Assembly: GCA_934247115.1 (NCBI GenBank)
Contig: CAKQIY010000075.1
Coordinates: 1 to 5,317 of the forward strand
Origin: an uncultured Coprococcus sp.
GTDB taxonomy: Bacteria; Bacillota; Clostridia; Lachnospirales; Lachnospiraceae
Reading direction: 5' to 3'
DNA: 5,317 bases
Shown: positions 1 through 4,770 of the stretch, one piece after another
How the letters are laid out: each line of letters begins with the position of its first letter
How positions within the stretch are numbered: position 1 is the first letter of the stretch
Position numbers and translations under genes: made by a program
The notes under the pieces: generated by a model
What the model saw: only the letters and a program-made list of their open reading frames with translations
What the model was told of the DNA's origin: nothing
Database searches by the model: none

Positions 1-125
1 GTCTTACCCGAACCACTGCTTCCAACTATGAACACGAACTCACCTTTCTCTATGTTGATATTCACATTCTTCAGGGCTTCATTGCCCCCCGGATATGTCA
101 TACTGACATTCTCTAATTCTATCAT
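1..125 (-). CDS. ftsE: Cell division ATP-binding protein FtsE (N-terminal part, runs off the window)
   Basis: These are the first 41 codons of an ABC-type ATPase; the rest lies beyond base 1. The start reads MIELENVSMTYPGG and continues through EKGEFVFIVG to a Walker A motif GSSGSGKT at the window edge. The phrase GEFVFIVG..G.GK just after a short MIE(L/M) start is characteristic of FtsE in Firmicutes and separates it from sugar or lipoprotein ATPases. Known for the family: FtsE binds ATP in the cytoplasm and, with the membrane protein FtsX, controls peptidoglycan hydrolases during division or elongation. ftsX would be expected immediately downstream, outside the window. The ATG at 123-125 is preceded by GAGGAG (132-137 on the minus strand) with a 6-base spacer, which fixes the start. 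The gene lies 250 bases after the regulator gene on the same strand and has its own candidate promoter. No ABC signature or Walker B can be seen because of truncation. Confidence 0.85.
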   Translation of the reverse strand, partial: MIELENVSMTYPGGNEALKNVNINIEKGEFVFIVGSSGSGK

Positions 126-148
126 CGTTGTCTCCTCTATAGTAAATC

Positions 149-208
149 AGCAGCTACCTGGACTGCTACCCTGTGTACCTGTAACATATCAGTCTCACAA
201 CAACAGGG
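149..208 (-). promoter_or_regulatory. Structured 5' leader of ftsE
   Basis: Read on the minus strand, the leader holds CCCTGT (203-208), which can pair either with ACAGG (178-182) or with ACAGGG (169-174). A second small hairpin follows, with AGCAG (163-167) pairing with CTGCT (149-153). The second hairpin ends 11 bases before the ribosome site of ftsE. The pairing is seen directly. A regulatory role (alternative folding, protein binding) is inference, and the leader resembles no riboswitch class I know. Confidence 0.3.
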
Positions 209-239
209 ACTTACATACTTCTATCTGTCTTGCGTGTTC

Positions 240-268
240 ATTATACTACATATCCCCAGCTTTGTTGT
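240..268 (-). promoter_or_regulatory. Candidate sigma-A promoter of ftsE
   Basis: A perfect TATAAT -10 lies at 240-245 on the minus strand. Seventeen bases upstream is ACAACA (263-268), a poor -35 that matches only the last three consensus bases. The start point would be near base 233, giving a leader of about 110 bases before ftsE. It lies downstream of the hairpin that follows the regulator gene, which fits separate transcription of ftsE. Confidence 0.45.
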
Positions 269-310
269 GTATTGTTTGTGAATTAATATATCTGTCATAA
301 TAATACACAA

Positions 311-344
311 CGGCAGTCTACATATATTATATGCCAGGCTGCCG
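311..344 (-). terminator. Hairpin after the regulator gene, probable weak terminator
   Basis: CGGCAG and CTGCCG (outer arms at 311-316 and 339-344) enclose a second small stem, CATAT/ATATG. On the minus strand the hairpin begins 31 bases after the regulator stop and is followed by TTGTGTATTATTATG. That tail is T-rich but interrupted, so termination may be partial and some transcription may run on into ftsE. Confidence 0.45.
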
Positions 345-375
345 CTATATATATCTTTCTCTAATTGTTGTCCTC

Positions 376-1464
376 TTAGTAATCCAGCTTCTCCATATAC
401 TTCATATACTTTACAACCATGAGCGCGATCTTAAATGTGATCGCATCTTCAAATACTCTGAGGTCAAGTCCTGTACTCTTCTGCAGTTTATCCAGTCTGT
501 ATACAAGTGTATTTCTGTGAATATACAGCTGTCTTGAAGTCTCTGATACATTCAGGCTGTTCTCGAAGAACTTGTTGATGGTTGTCAGTGTCTCCTCATC
601 GAACTCATCAGGACTCTTGCCATCGAATATCTCCCTGATGAACATCTTGCACAGTGGAAGCGGAAGCTGATAGATCAGTCGGCCTATTCCAAGATTGCCA
701 TATGCGATGATATCTGTGTTCTCGTAGAAGATTTTTCCTACGTCCAGAGCCATCTTGGCCTCCTTGTATGAACGTGATACCTCCTTGATCTCGTTCACAA
801 TGGTACCATACGATACATGAACTGATGACATAGCCTCTGTATTCAGCATGTCAACAATAACCTTTGCAATCTTTCTCATATCCTCGTATGACTCATTGGA
901 CTTGACTTCCTTTACAAGGATAATATTCTTCTCATCAACAGCTGTGATGAAGTCCTTGGTCTTTGCTGAGAATATATTACGAACTGTCTCAAGTGCATTG
1001 GTATCCTTCTCATTCTTTGTCTCTATAATGAATACAATACGTCTTACATCTGTGTCGATGTGAAGTTTCTTTGCTCTGTTATATATATCAACCAGAAGCA
1101 GATTGTCCAGAAGCAGATTCTTGATAAAGTTATCCTTGTCAAATCTCTCCTTATATGCAACAAGCAGGTTCTGGATCTGGAATGCTGCGATCTTACCAAC
1201 CATGTACGTATCGTCGGTCTCACCCTTTGCCATGAGAATATGCTCAAGCTGGTTATCGTCAAATACCTTAAAGAACTGATAACCTCTTACTACCTGGCTC
1301 TCTGCTGGCGAATCGACAAATGCGTGAACTGAATCCTCACAGTCATCTATGTCCTTGAGTGTGGACGCAAGAACCTTTCCCTCTGTGTCAAGCACACACA
1401 AATCGGTTCGTGTAATATTCTTTAATCCGTCTATTGTATCCTGAAGAATCTGGTTTGATATCAT
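376..1464 (-). CDS. CdaR/PucR-family transcriptional regulator with C-terminal helix-turn-helix
   Basis: A 362-residue cytoplasmic DNA-binding regulator. The N-terminal third (about 1-110, ISNQILQDTIDGLK then LCVLDTEGKVLAST) resembles the sensory domain of sugar-diacid regulators such as CdaR. The middle (about 120-255, with NLLLVDIYNRAKKLHID) looks like the GGDEF-like domain of these regulators. The end (about 293-350) is the PucR-type helix-turn-helix: NVSETSRQLYIHRNTLVYRL, then LDKLQKSTGLDLR. Known: proteins of this build regulate uptake or use of organic acids and sugars, but the ligand varies and cannot be read here; sugar diacid is not proven. The reading frame could begin at a GTG at 1476, but that codon overlaps the ribosome site AAGGAG (1476-1481), so the ATG at 1462-1464, 11 bases downstream, is preferred. 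It lies 198 bases downstream of the msmX-type ATPase gene on the same strand. In Lachnospiraceae this regulator commonly neighbours that ATPase, suggesting a link with carbohydrate import. Confidence 0.85.
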   Translation of the reverse strand: MISNQILQDTIDGLKNITRTDLCVLDTEGKVLASTLKDIDDCEDSVHAFVDSPAESQVVRGYQFFKVFDDNQLEHILMAKGETDDTYMVGKIAAFQIQNLLVAYKERFDKDNFIKNLLLDNLLLVDIYNRAKKLHIDTDVRRIVFIIETKNEKDTNALETVRNIFSAKTKDFITAVDEKNIILVKEVKSNESYEDMRKIAKVIVDMLNTEAMSSVHVSYGTIVNEIKEVSRSYKEAKMALDVGKIFYENTDIIAYGNLGIGRLIYQLPLPLCKMFIREIFDGKSPDEFDEETLTTINKFFENSLNVSETSRQLYIHRNTLVYRLDKLQKSTGLDLRVFEDAITFKIALMVVKYMKYMEKLDY

Positions 1465-1475
1465 ATTTATTTTCA

Positions 1476-1481
1476 CTCCTT
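1476..1481 (-). promoter_or_regulatory. Ribosome binding site that decides the regulator start
   Basis: AAGGAG on the minus strand. It overlaps a possible GTG start (1474-1476), excluding it, and sits 11 bases before the ATG at 1462-1464. The spacer is slightly longer than ideal but usable. Confidence 0.6.
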
Positions 1482-1487
1482 ATACTC

Positions 1488-1493
1488 ATTATA
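1488..1493 (-). promoter_or_regulatory. Possible -10 element of the regulator gene
   Basis: A perfect TATAAT on the minus strand, just downstream of the msmX terminator. No good -35 lies 16-18 bases upstream, and the start point would fall almost at the ribosome site, so it may be fortuitous. An alternative -10, TAAAAT at 1520-1525, would give a more normal leader and has only a T-rich -35 region. Confidence 0.25.
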
Positions 1494-1527
1494 GATTTAT
1501 CCCGTAACACATTACTCTTATTTTAAA

Positions 1528-1537
1528 GCAAATTTGC
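1528..1537. repeat. Ten-base palindrome upstream of the regulator gene
   Basis: GCAAATTTGC is a perfect palindrome. It lies between the msmX terminator and the regulator start, within the likely promoter region. It could be an operator for autoregulation, but at 10 bases it may be chance. Confidence 0.3.
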
Positions 1538-1539
1538 AG

Positions 1540-1588
1540 AAAAAAAAAGAGAAAATGCAGATTTTTTATATGTATTTTCTGCATTTTC
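1540..1588 (-). terminator. Rho-independent terminator of the msmX-type gene
   Basis: GAAAATGCAGA (1578-1588, minus) pairs perfectly over 11 bases with TCTGCATTTTC (1551-1561). The loop is A-rich, 16 bases. The hairpin is followed by TC and then nine T residues (1540-1548). It starts 74 bases after the msmX stop and would separate it from the regulator gene. The stem is AT-rich, so some read-through is possible. Confidence 0.8.
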
Positions 1589-1662
1589 CCTATTTTTTAA
1601 GAATTAAACTACCAATTCCAATTAACTGGAGTGTAAATTTAAGTTCTATGTGTTATATGAGA

Positions 1663-2775
1663 CTAGTTAACAAGGATCTCCTCTGTCTCCTTATCGAAGA
1701 TATGGATCTTGCTTAAGTCAAATGCGAACTGAACTGTATCGCCAGGTCTAGCTGTTGTACGAGCATTTACTCTTGCTGTGATATCGAACTGGTCGATTGT
1801 GAAGTATAAGTAAACCTCAGCACCAAGCATCTCGTAGATGTTAATTCTAGCATCGATTACGCTCTCTGGTGATGACTCGATGAAGAGCTGCTCATCATGA
1901 ATATCCTCTGGACGGATACCAAGAACAACTTCCTTATCAAGTGCGTCAAGTGCGATAAGTCTCTCAGCCTTGCTGTCTGGAACCTTGATTGAATGTGAAC
2001 CGAACATAAGGAGAACGTCAGCTCCTGACTTAACAACCTTACAATCTATGAAGTTCATAGGTGGCATACCCATGAATCCAGCAACGAAGAGGTTACATGG
2101 CTTGTCATAGAGGTTCTGAGGTGTATCTACCTGCTGTATGATACCATCCTTCATAACTACGATTCTTGTACCAAGTGTCATAGCCTCTGTCTGGTCATGT
2201 GTTACGTAAATGATAGTTGTCTGCAGTCTCTGATGAAGCTTTGAAATCTCAACACGCATCTGTACACGAAGCTTAGCATCAAGGTTTGAAAGAGGCTCGT
2301 CCATAAGGAATACCTTTGGCTCACGGACAATTGCACGTCCCATGGCAACTCGCTGTCTCTGTCCACCTGATAAAGCCTTTGGCTTTCTGTCAAGAAGATG
2401 CTCAATATCAAGAATCTTAGCTGCCTCATGTACAGCCTTGTCGATCTTCTCCTTTGGAACCTTTCTTAACTTAAGTCCAAATGCCATGTTATCATATACT
2501 GACATATGTGGATACAGAGCGTAGTTCTGGAATACCATCGCGATATCTCTGTCCTTAGGCTCTACATCGTTTACGAGCTTGTCACCAATCCATAACTCAC
2601 CTGAACTGATGTCCTCAAGACCTGCTATCATTCTAAGAGTTGTTGACTTTCCACAACCTGATGGTCCAACAAAGATGATGAATTCCTTGTCTTCGATCTC
2701 AAGGTTGAAGTCCTTAACTGCGTTGAATCCGTTAGGATATACCTTGTAAATGTTCTTAAGTGATAAACTTGCCAT
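1663..2775 (-). CDS. msmX: MsmX/UgpC-type carbohydrate ABC transporter ATP-binding protein
   Basis: A 370-residue cytoplasmic ATPase of the MalK/UgpC/MsmX group that powers sugar importers. All catalytic motifs are present in order: Walker A GPSGCGKST (37-45), Q-loop glutamine 83 in VFQNYALYPH, ABC signature LSGGQ (135-139), Walker B VFLMDE with catalytic Glu160, D-loop SNLD (163-166) and switch His193 in YVTHDQ. Residues from about 235 form the MalK-type C-terminal regulatory part (OB/TOBE fold), with the typical VLGIRPEDI at 284-292. The length matches the family. The ATG is preceded by GGAGG (2785-2789) with a 9-base spacer. No permease or binding-protein gene is next to it, which is the usual state of MsmX: in Bacillus and Streptococcus one such ATPase serves several importers. 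Substrates cannot be deduced. It has its own terminator and a candidate promoter, so it is probably transcribed alone. Orthology to MsmX rather than a single-system UgpC or MalK is inferred from context. Confidence 0.9.
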   Translation of the reverse strand: MASLSLKNIYKVYPNGFNAVKDFNLEIEDKEFIIFVGPSGCGKSTTLRMIAGLEDISSGELWIGDKLVNDVEPKDRDIAMVFQNYALYPHMSVYDNMAFGLKLRKVPKEKIDKAVHEAAKILDIEHLLDRKPKALSGGQRQRVAMGRAIVREPKVFLMDEPLSNLDAKLRVQMRVEISKLHQRLQTTIIYVTHDQTEAMTLGTRIVVMKDGIIQQVDTPQNLYDKPCNLFVAGFMGMPPMNFIDCKVVKSGADVLLMFGSHSIKVPDSKAERLIALDALDKEVVLGIRPEDIHDEQLFIESSPESVIDARINIYEMLGAEVYLYFTIDQFDITARVNARTTARPGDTVQFAFDLSKIHIFDKETEEILVN

Positions 2776-2841
2776 TTGAAATTACCTCCGTAGTGTATAT
2801 AATCTTGTTTTTGTTCACCCTAAAAACTATTGTTATTCTAC

Positions 2842-2869
2842 ATCATACACATTTTTCAATCTATGTGAT
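2842..2869 (-). promoter_or_regulatory. Candidate promoter of the msmX-type gene
   Basis: On the minus strand ATCACA (2864-2869, four of six bases matching TTGACA) is followed after 16 bases by TATGAT (2842-2847, five of six). The start point would be near 2835, a leader of about 60 bases. The A7T5 tract just upstream sits where an UP element would lie. The -35 is weak, so this is tentative. Confidence 0.35.
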
Positions 2870-2875
2870 TATTGC

Positions 2876-2891
2876 TCAAAAAAATTTTTGA
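2876..2891. repeat. A-tract inverted repeat, possible UP element
   Basis: TCAAAAA and TTTTTGA (2876-2882 and 2885-2891) form an inverted repeat around two A residues, giving an A7T5 run. Such tracts bend DNA and can bind the RNA polymerase alpha subunit. Its place just upstream of the candidate -35 fits that role, but this is inference. Confidence 0.4.
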
Positions 2892-2931
2892 ACTTTTGTC
2901 TAAAATGTATAAATGCACAAAATTTGCGACA

Positions 2932-2971
2932 TTTTGACGGTTTTCACACGCTTTTCACGGTTTTAAATCTT
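2932..2971. repeat. Phased TTTTCAC-type repeats upstream of msmX
   Basis: On the plus strand TTTTGAC begins at 2932, TTTTCAC at 2941 and 2952, and another TTTT at 2961. The spacings are 9, 11 and 9 bases. Viewed as two 20-base units, both contain TTTT(G/C)ACGGTTTT, so the units are two helical turns apart. An 11-base tandem (2937-2947 and 2948-2958, one mismatch) is also visible. The arrangement looks like a binding site for a regulator on one face of the DNA. It does not match the catabolite-repression cre consensus well. Confidence 0.45.
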
Positions 2972-3117
2972 TGTTTTTTGTGAAACCTTCACCATACTGC
3001 CAATTCCGGGGGGGCTTTTTCGTCACGTTTTCGGTATATTTTATGACTTTTGCCCATCTAATTCACCCATATATATGCTTGACAAAATCGAATATTTGTT
3101 ATCTATGCAGATAAAAT

Positions 3118-3151
3118 CAAAAAATCCACCCACATTCCCATGTGGATGGAT
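3118..3151 (-). terminator. Rho-independent terminator of the LytR_C gene
   Basis: On the minus strand ATCCATCCACAT (3140-3151) pairs with ATGTGGGTGGAT (3124-3135) over 12 bases with one G-T wobble. The loop is GGGA, and six T residues (3119-3124, the first shared with the stem) follow. It begins 9 bases after the LytR_C stop codon. It is the clearest terminator in the window. Confidence 0.9.
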
Positions 3152-3159
3152 ATATCTCT

Positions 3160-3744
3160 CTAGTTATTGGCGGCATTATCTATGCCAATCACAACTACTA
3201 TGTCTGCTGTGCTTATATCAACATCTGATGCTACAGAATCAGATATGTCTGTTCTCTGAGCCGTAGATGGTGATGAGAGCAGTCTCGCAATCTCGCTCAC
3301 GTCATATGAATCTGAGGTGTATATAGTTGTTGACGACTGAGTCTCCCCGTCATATGTTCCTATATCTACTGAGGTGAATCCCGCAGCAGTAAATGTAGTC
3401 TGCCATGTAGCAGCCACTCCAGATACTCCCGATGCATTCAGCACAACAACCTTGGCATTTCTTGCGTCTGAACCGGTCTCTTCTCCGTCTGTTGTATCCT
3501 GTACCGCCTCAGTCGCATCATCTGATGCCGCATCTCCACCGCCACCAAATGTAGGATCGGAAGGATCGGCCTCCTCTGTAACTATGCTTGACGCCTCCTT
3601 CTTGCCGGCAGTATCATCCGTCTTCTTGGCCTTACTGACAGTTCTGGCCAGCAGCACCAGCATCACAACTATAGCAACCGCAAGTATGATAACTGCTGCC
3701 CTGAGCATTGTATCTAAAAATAACTTCATCACTTTCTTACCCAT
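3160..3744 (-). CDS. Membrane-anchored LytR C-terminal-domain (LytR_C) protein
   Basis: A 194-residue protein with a short basic cytoplasmic start (MGKKVMK), one membrane helix at about 14-34 and a linker at about 40-95 rich in Asp, Ser, Thr, Ala and Gly. The C-terminal domain (about 97-188) begins AKVVVLNASGVSGVAATW and ends ADIVVVIG. That pattern, a VxVLNxSGVxGxA strand-turn, an AGF.SVDIGTYDG middle and a final hydrophobic IVVVIG strand, is the LytR_C fold found at the end of LytR-CpsA-Psr cell-wall ligases and also alone. The topology should place the domain outside the membrane. The LCP catalytic domain is absent, so the protein is not itself a teichoic-acid or polysaccharide transferase; its function is unknown. 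The ATG is preceded by GGAGG (3752-3756) with a 7-base spacer. It has its own extended -10 promoter and terminator, so it is probably monocistronic. Confidence 0.8.
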   Translation of the reverse strand: MGKKVMKLFLDTMLRAAVIILAVAIVVMLVLLARTVSKAKKTDDTAGKKEASSIVTEEADPSDPTFGGGGDAASDDATEAVQDTTDGEETGSDARNAKVVVLNASGVSGVAATWQTTFTAAGFTSVDIGTYDGETQSSTTIYTSDSYDVSEIARLLSSPSTAQRTDISDSVASDVDISTADIVVVIGIDNAANN

Positions 3745-3800
3745 TGTACAGCCTCCATCTCAATCTAATCTTTCTATCTGATATTAACAAAAACAACTAG

Positions 3801-3829
3801 AGTATACCAAAGTGCTTTTTTATTTTCAA
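3801..3829 (-). promoter_or_regulatory. Sigma-A promoter of the LytR_C gene
   Basis: On the minus strand TTGAAA (3824-3829) and TATACT (3801-3806) are separated by 17 bases, and TGG before the -10 gives an extended -10. The start point would be near 3794, a 50-base leader. Its -35 overlaps that of the divergent promoter. Confidence 0.8.
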
Positions 3830-3851
3830 CATATAATTCACATGATATAAT
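3823..3851 (+). promoter_or_regulatory. Sigma-A promoter of the short-chain dehydrogenase gene
   Basis: TTTTCA (3823-3828) and a perfect TATAAT (3846-3851) are 17 bases apart. TGA before the -10 makes it an extended -10, offsetting the weaker -35. The start point would be near 3858. Confidence 0.7.
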
Positions 3852-3857
3852 AAATTT

Positions 3858-3902
3858 CGTGAGAAGCCCCCGAAGTACCGGAAAGGCCCACACATTTTTT
3901 TT
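3858..3902 (+). promoter_or_regulatory. GC-rich leader with T8 run ahead of the dehydrogenase gene
   Basis: The leader contains AGAAGCCCCCGAAG, then CCGGAAAGGCCC, and then eight T residues (3895-3902) just before the ribosome site. GCC and GGC, and the outer GTG and CAC, can pair, giving only a weak interrupted hairpin before the T run. It could act as a leaky attenuator, but the stem is poor and no known riboswitch is recognised. Confidence 0.2.
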
Positions 3903-3905
3903 ACC

Positions 3906-3911
3906 AGGAGG
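3906..3911 (+). promoter_or_regulatory. Ribosome binding site that sets a TTG start
   Basis: AGGAGG lies 9 bases before TTG at 3921-3923. No in-frame ATG or GTG lies nearby upstream, and the Rossmann motif begins only a few residues in, so TTG is the only start that keeps the fold complete. Confidence 0.8.
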
Positions 3912-3920
3912 TAACACATT

Positions 3921-4649
3921 TTGGATACTGCGATCGTAATCGGAGCTTCAACGGGTATAGGAAGGGCCACAGCCCTTGCTCTCGCTGATACCTACAACAA
4001 TATAGCCATAACTTCTTTCAGGCACACAGATGAACTTATGTCACTCCAGCACGAGCTGGAATCAAAAGGATGTCACTGCCTTGCCATGTGCGGGGATGCC
4101 GGCGACATGGAATTCATGAAAACATTTATACACAGAGTTTCCGACACATTTGGAAATGACATACGTCTGCTTGTCAACAACGCAGGCATATCTTATGTCG
4201 GTCTGCTCACCGACATGTCGTCAGAGGATTTCGACAGAACTATGAAATCCAACATATATTCCGTATTTAACAGCTGTAACCTGGTCGTTCCATATATGGT
4301 ACACTCCCACCGCGGCCGGATCATCAACATATCCTCCGTCTGGGGCAGCGTGGGTGCTTCATGTGAGGTTGCCTACTCAGCATCCAAGGGTGCCGTAAAT
4401 GCATTCTCAAAGGCCCTCGGCAAGGAGCTTGCGCCAAGCGGAATATCCGTCAACGCCATAGCATTTGGTGCGATCAACACCACCATGAACGGTCATCTCT
4501 CACCTGATGAGAAGCAGATGCTGGAGGATGAAATCCCCGCAGGTCGTATGGCTTCCGCAGAAGAAGCCGCTGCATTCATTATCCATATTGCAGAGTGCGG
4601 TGATTATCTGAATGGGCAGGTCATCACATATGATGGAGCATGGCAGTAA
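3921..4649 (+). CDS. Short-chain dehydrogenase/reductase, likely EF-P 5-aminopentanone reductase (YmfI group)
   Basis: A 242-residue cytoplasmic NAD(P)H-dependent oxidoreductase of the classical SDR family, full length. The cofactor motif GASTGIG is at 8-14, NNAG at 86-89, and the catalytic residues are Asn111, Ser139, Tyr152 and Lys156 (YSASK). Arg34 after the second strand suggests NADPH. The C-terminal NGQVITYDGAW is FabG-like. The phrase ISSVWGSVGASCEVAYSASK with a following INTTMNGHL and EIPAGRM resembles the clostridial SDRs annotated as EF-P 5-aminopentanone reductase. In Bacillus YmfI finishes the aminopentanol modification of a lysine in elongation factor P. This specific call is from recalled resemblance; a generic FabG-like 3-oxoacyl reductase is the main alternative. 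No fatty-acid genes are nearby, which weakly disfavours a FabG role. AFG at 181-183 replaces the usual APG. Translation starts at TTG. The gene is divergent from the LytR_C gene, with no strong terminator behind it, so some read-through into the zinc-ribbon gene is possible. Confidence 0.85.
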   Translation: MDTAIVIGASTGIGRATALALADTYNNIAITSFRHTDELMSLQHELESKGCHCLAMCGDAGDMEFMKTFIHRVSDTFGNDIRLLVNNAGISYVGLLTDMSSEDFDRTMKSNIYSVFNSCNLVVPYMVHSHRGRIINISSVWGSVGASCEVAYSASKGAVNAFSKALGKELAPSGISVNAIAFGAINTTMNGHLSPDEKQMLEDEIPAGRMASAEEAAAFIIHIAECGDYLNGQVITYDGAWQ

Positions 4650-4676
4650 GTTCGCGCAACCACATCATTTTTTAAC

Positions 4677-4693
4677 AATTACATAGTGTAATT
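4677..4693. repeat. Inverted repeat AATTACA-TAG-TGTAATT
   Basis: Perfect 7-base arms around a 3-base spacer lie between the dehydrogenase stop and the candidate promoter of the zinc-ribbon gene, ending 14 bases before its -35. The shape and place suggest an operator for a dimeric regulator. There is no T run after it (CCCCC follows), so it is not a terminator. Confidence 0.4.
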
Positions 4694-4707
4694 CCCCCAA
4701 ATTTCTA

Positions 4708-4736
4708 TTGCTTAATTGTATATATTGCTTTAAAAT
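4708..4736 (+). promoter_or_regulatory. Candidate promoter of the zinc-ribbon gene
   Basis: TTGCTT (4708-4713) and TAAAAT (4731-4736) are 17 bases apart; the -10 matches five of six bases and the -35 only the TTG. The start point would be near 4743, 28 bases before the gene. Confidence 0.4.
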
Positions 4737-4770
4737 GAATCATATATGTTATAGAAATAGGGGTTATAAA

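Larger units (their letters stand above)
2776..3117. other. AT-rich gap upstream of the msmX-type gene
   Basis: No credible gene is seen on either strand. The stretch holds the ribosome site and a candidate promoter of the msmX-type gene, an A7T5 tract, a cluster of TTTTCAC-like repeats and a run of seven G (3008-3014). At about 340 bases after the preceding terminator it is long for one promoter, leaving room for regulator sites or a small RNA that I cannot define. Confidence 0.5.

Noticed and set aside
28..300. 90-residue plus-strand open frame over ftsE and its leader
   Set aside because: It is antisense to the clear FtsE N-terminus and has no ribosome site or recognisable motif.
1060..1332. 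Open frames within the regulator gene in other frames, both strands
   Set aside because: They are shadows of the regulator coding sequence, with no start signals and no family resemblance.
1465..1476. GTG start at 1476 for the regulator
   Set aside because: The GTG shares a base with the AAGGAG ribosome site, so it cannot be used with it; the ATG at 1462-1464 is properly placed.
2939..2960. Catabolite-repression (cre) site upstream of the msmX-type gene
   Set aside because: The TGAAAAGCGTGTGA stretch needs an inserted base to match the cre consensus and lacks its symmetry; the phased direct repeats describe it better.
3374..3781. 135-residue plus-strand open frame opposite the LytR_C gene
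   Set aside because: It is antisense to a well-supported gene, is dominated by Ala, Ser, Val and Pro as expected from the complement of its low-complexity linker, and has no convincing ribosome site.
4708..4770. TTG start at 4708 extending the zinc-ribbon protein by 21 residues
   Set aside because: There is no ribosome site before it, and the extra residues overlap the candidate promoter; the ATG at 4771 has AGGGG with good spacing.
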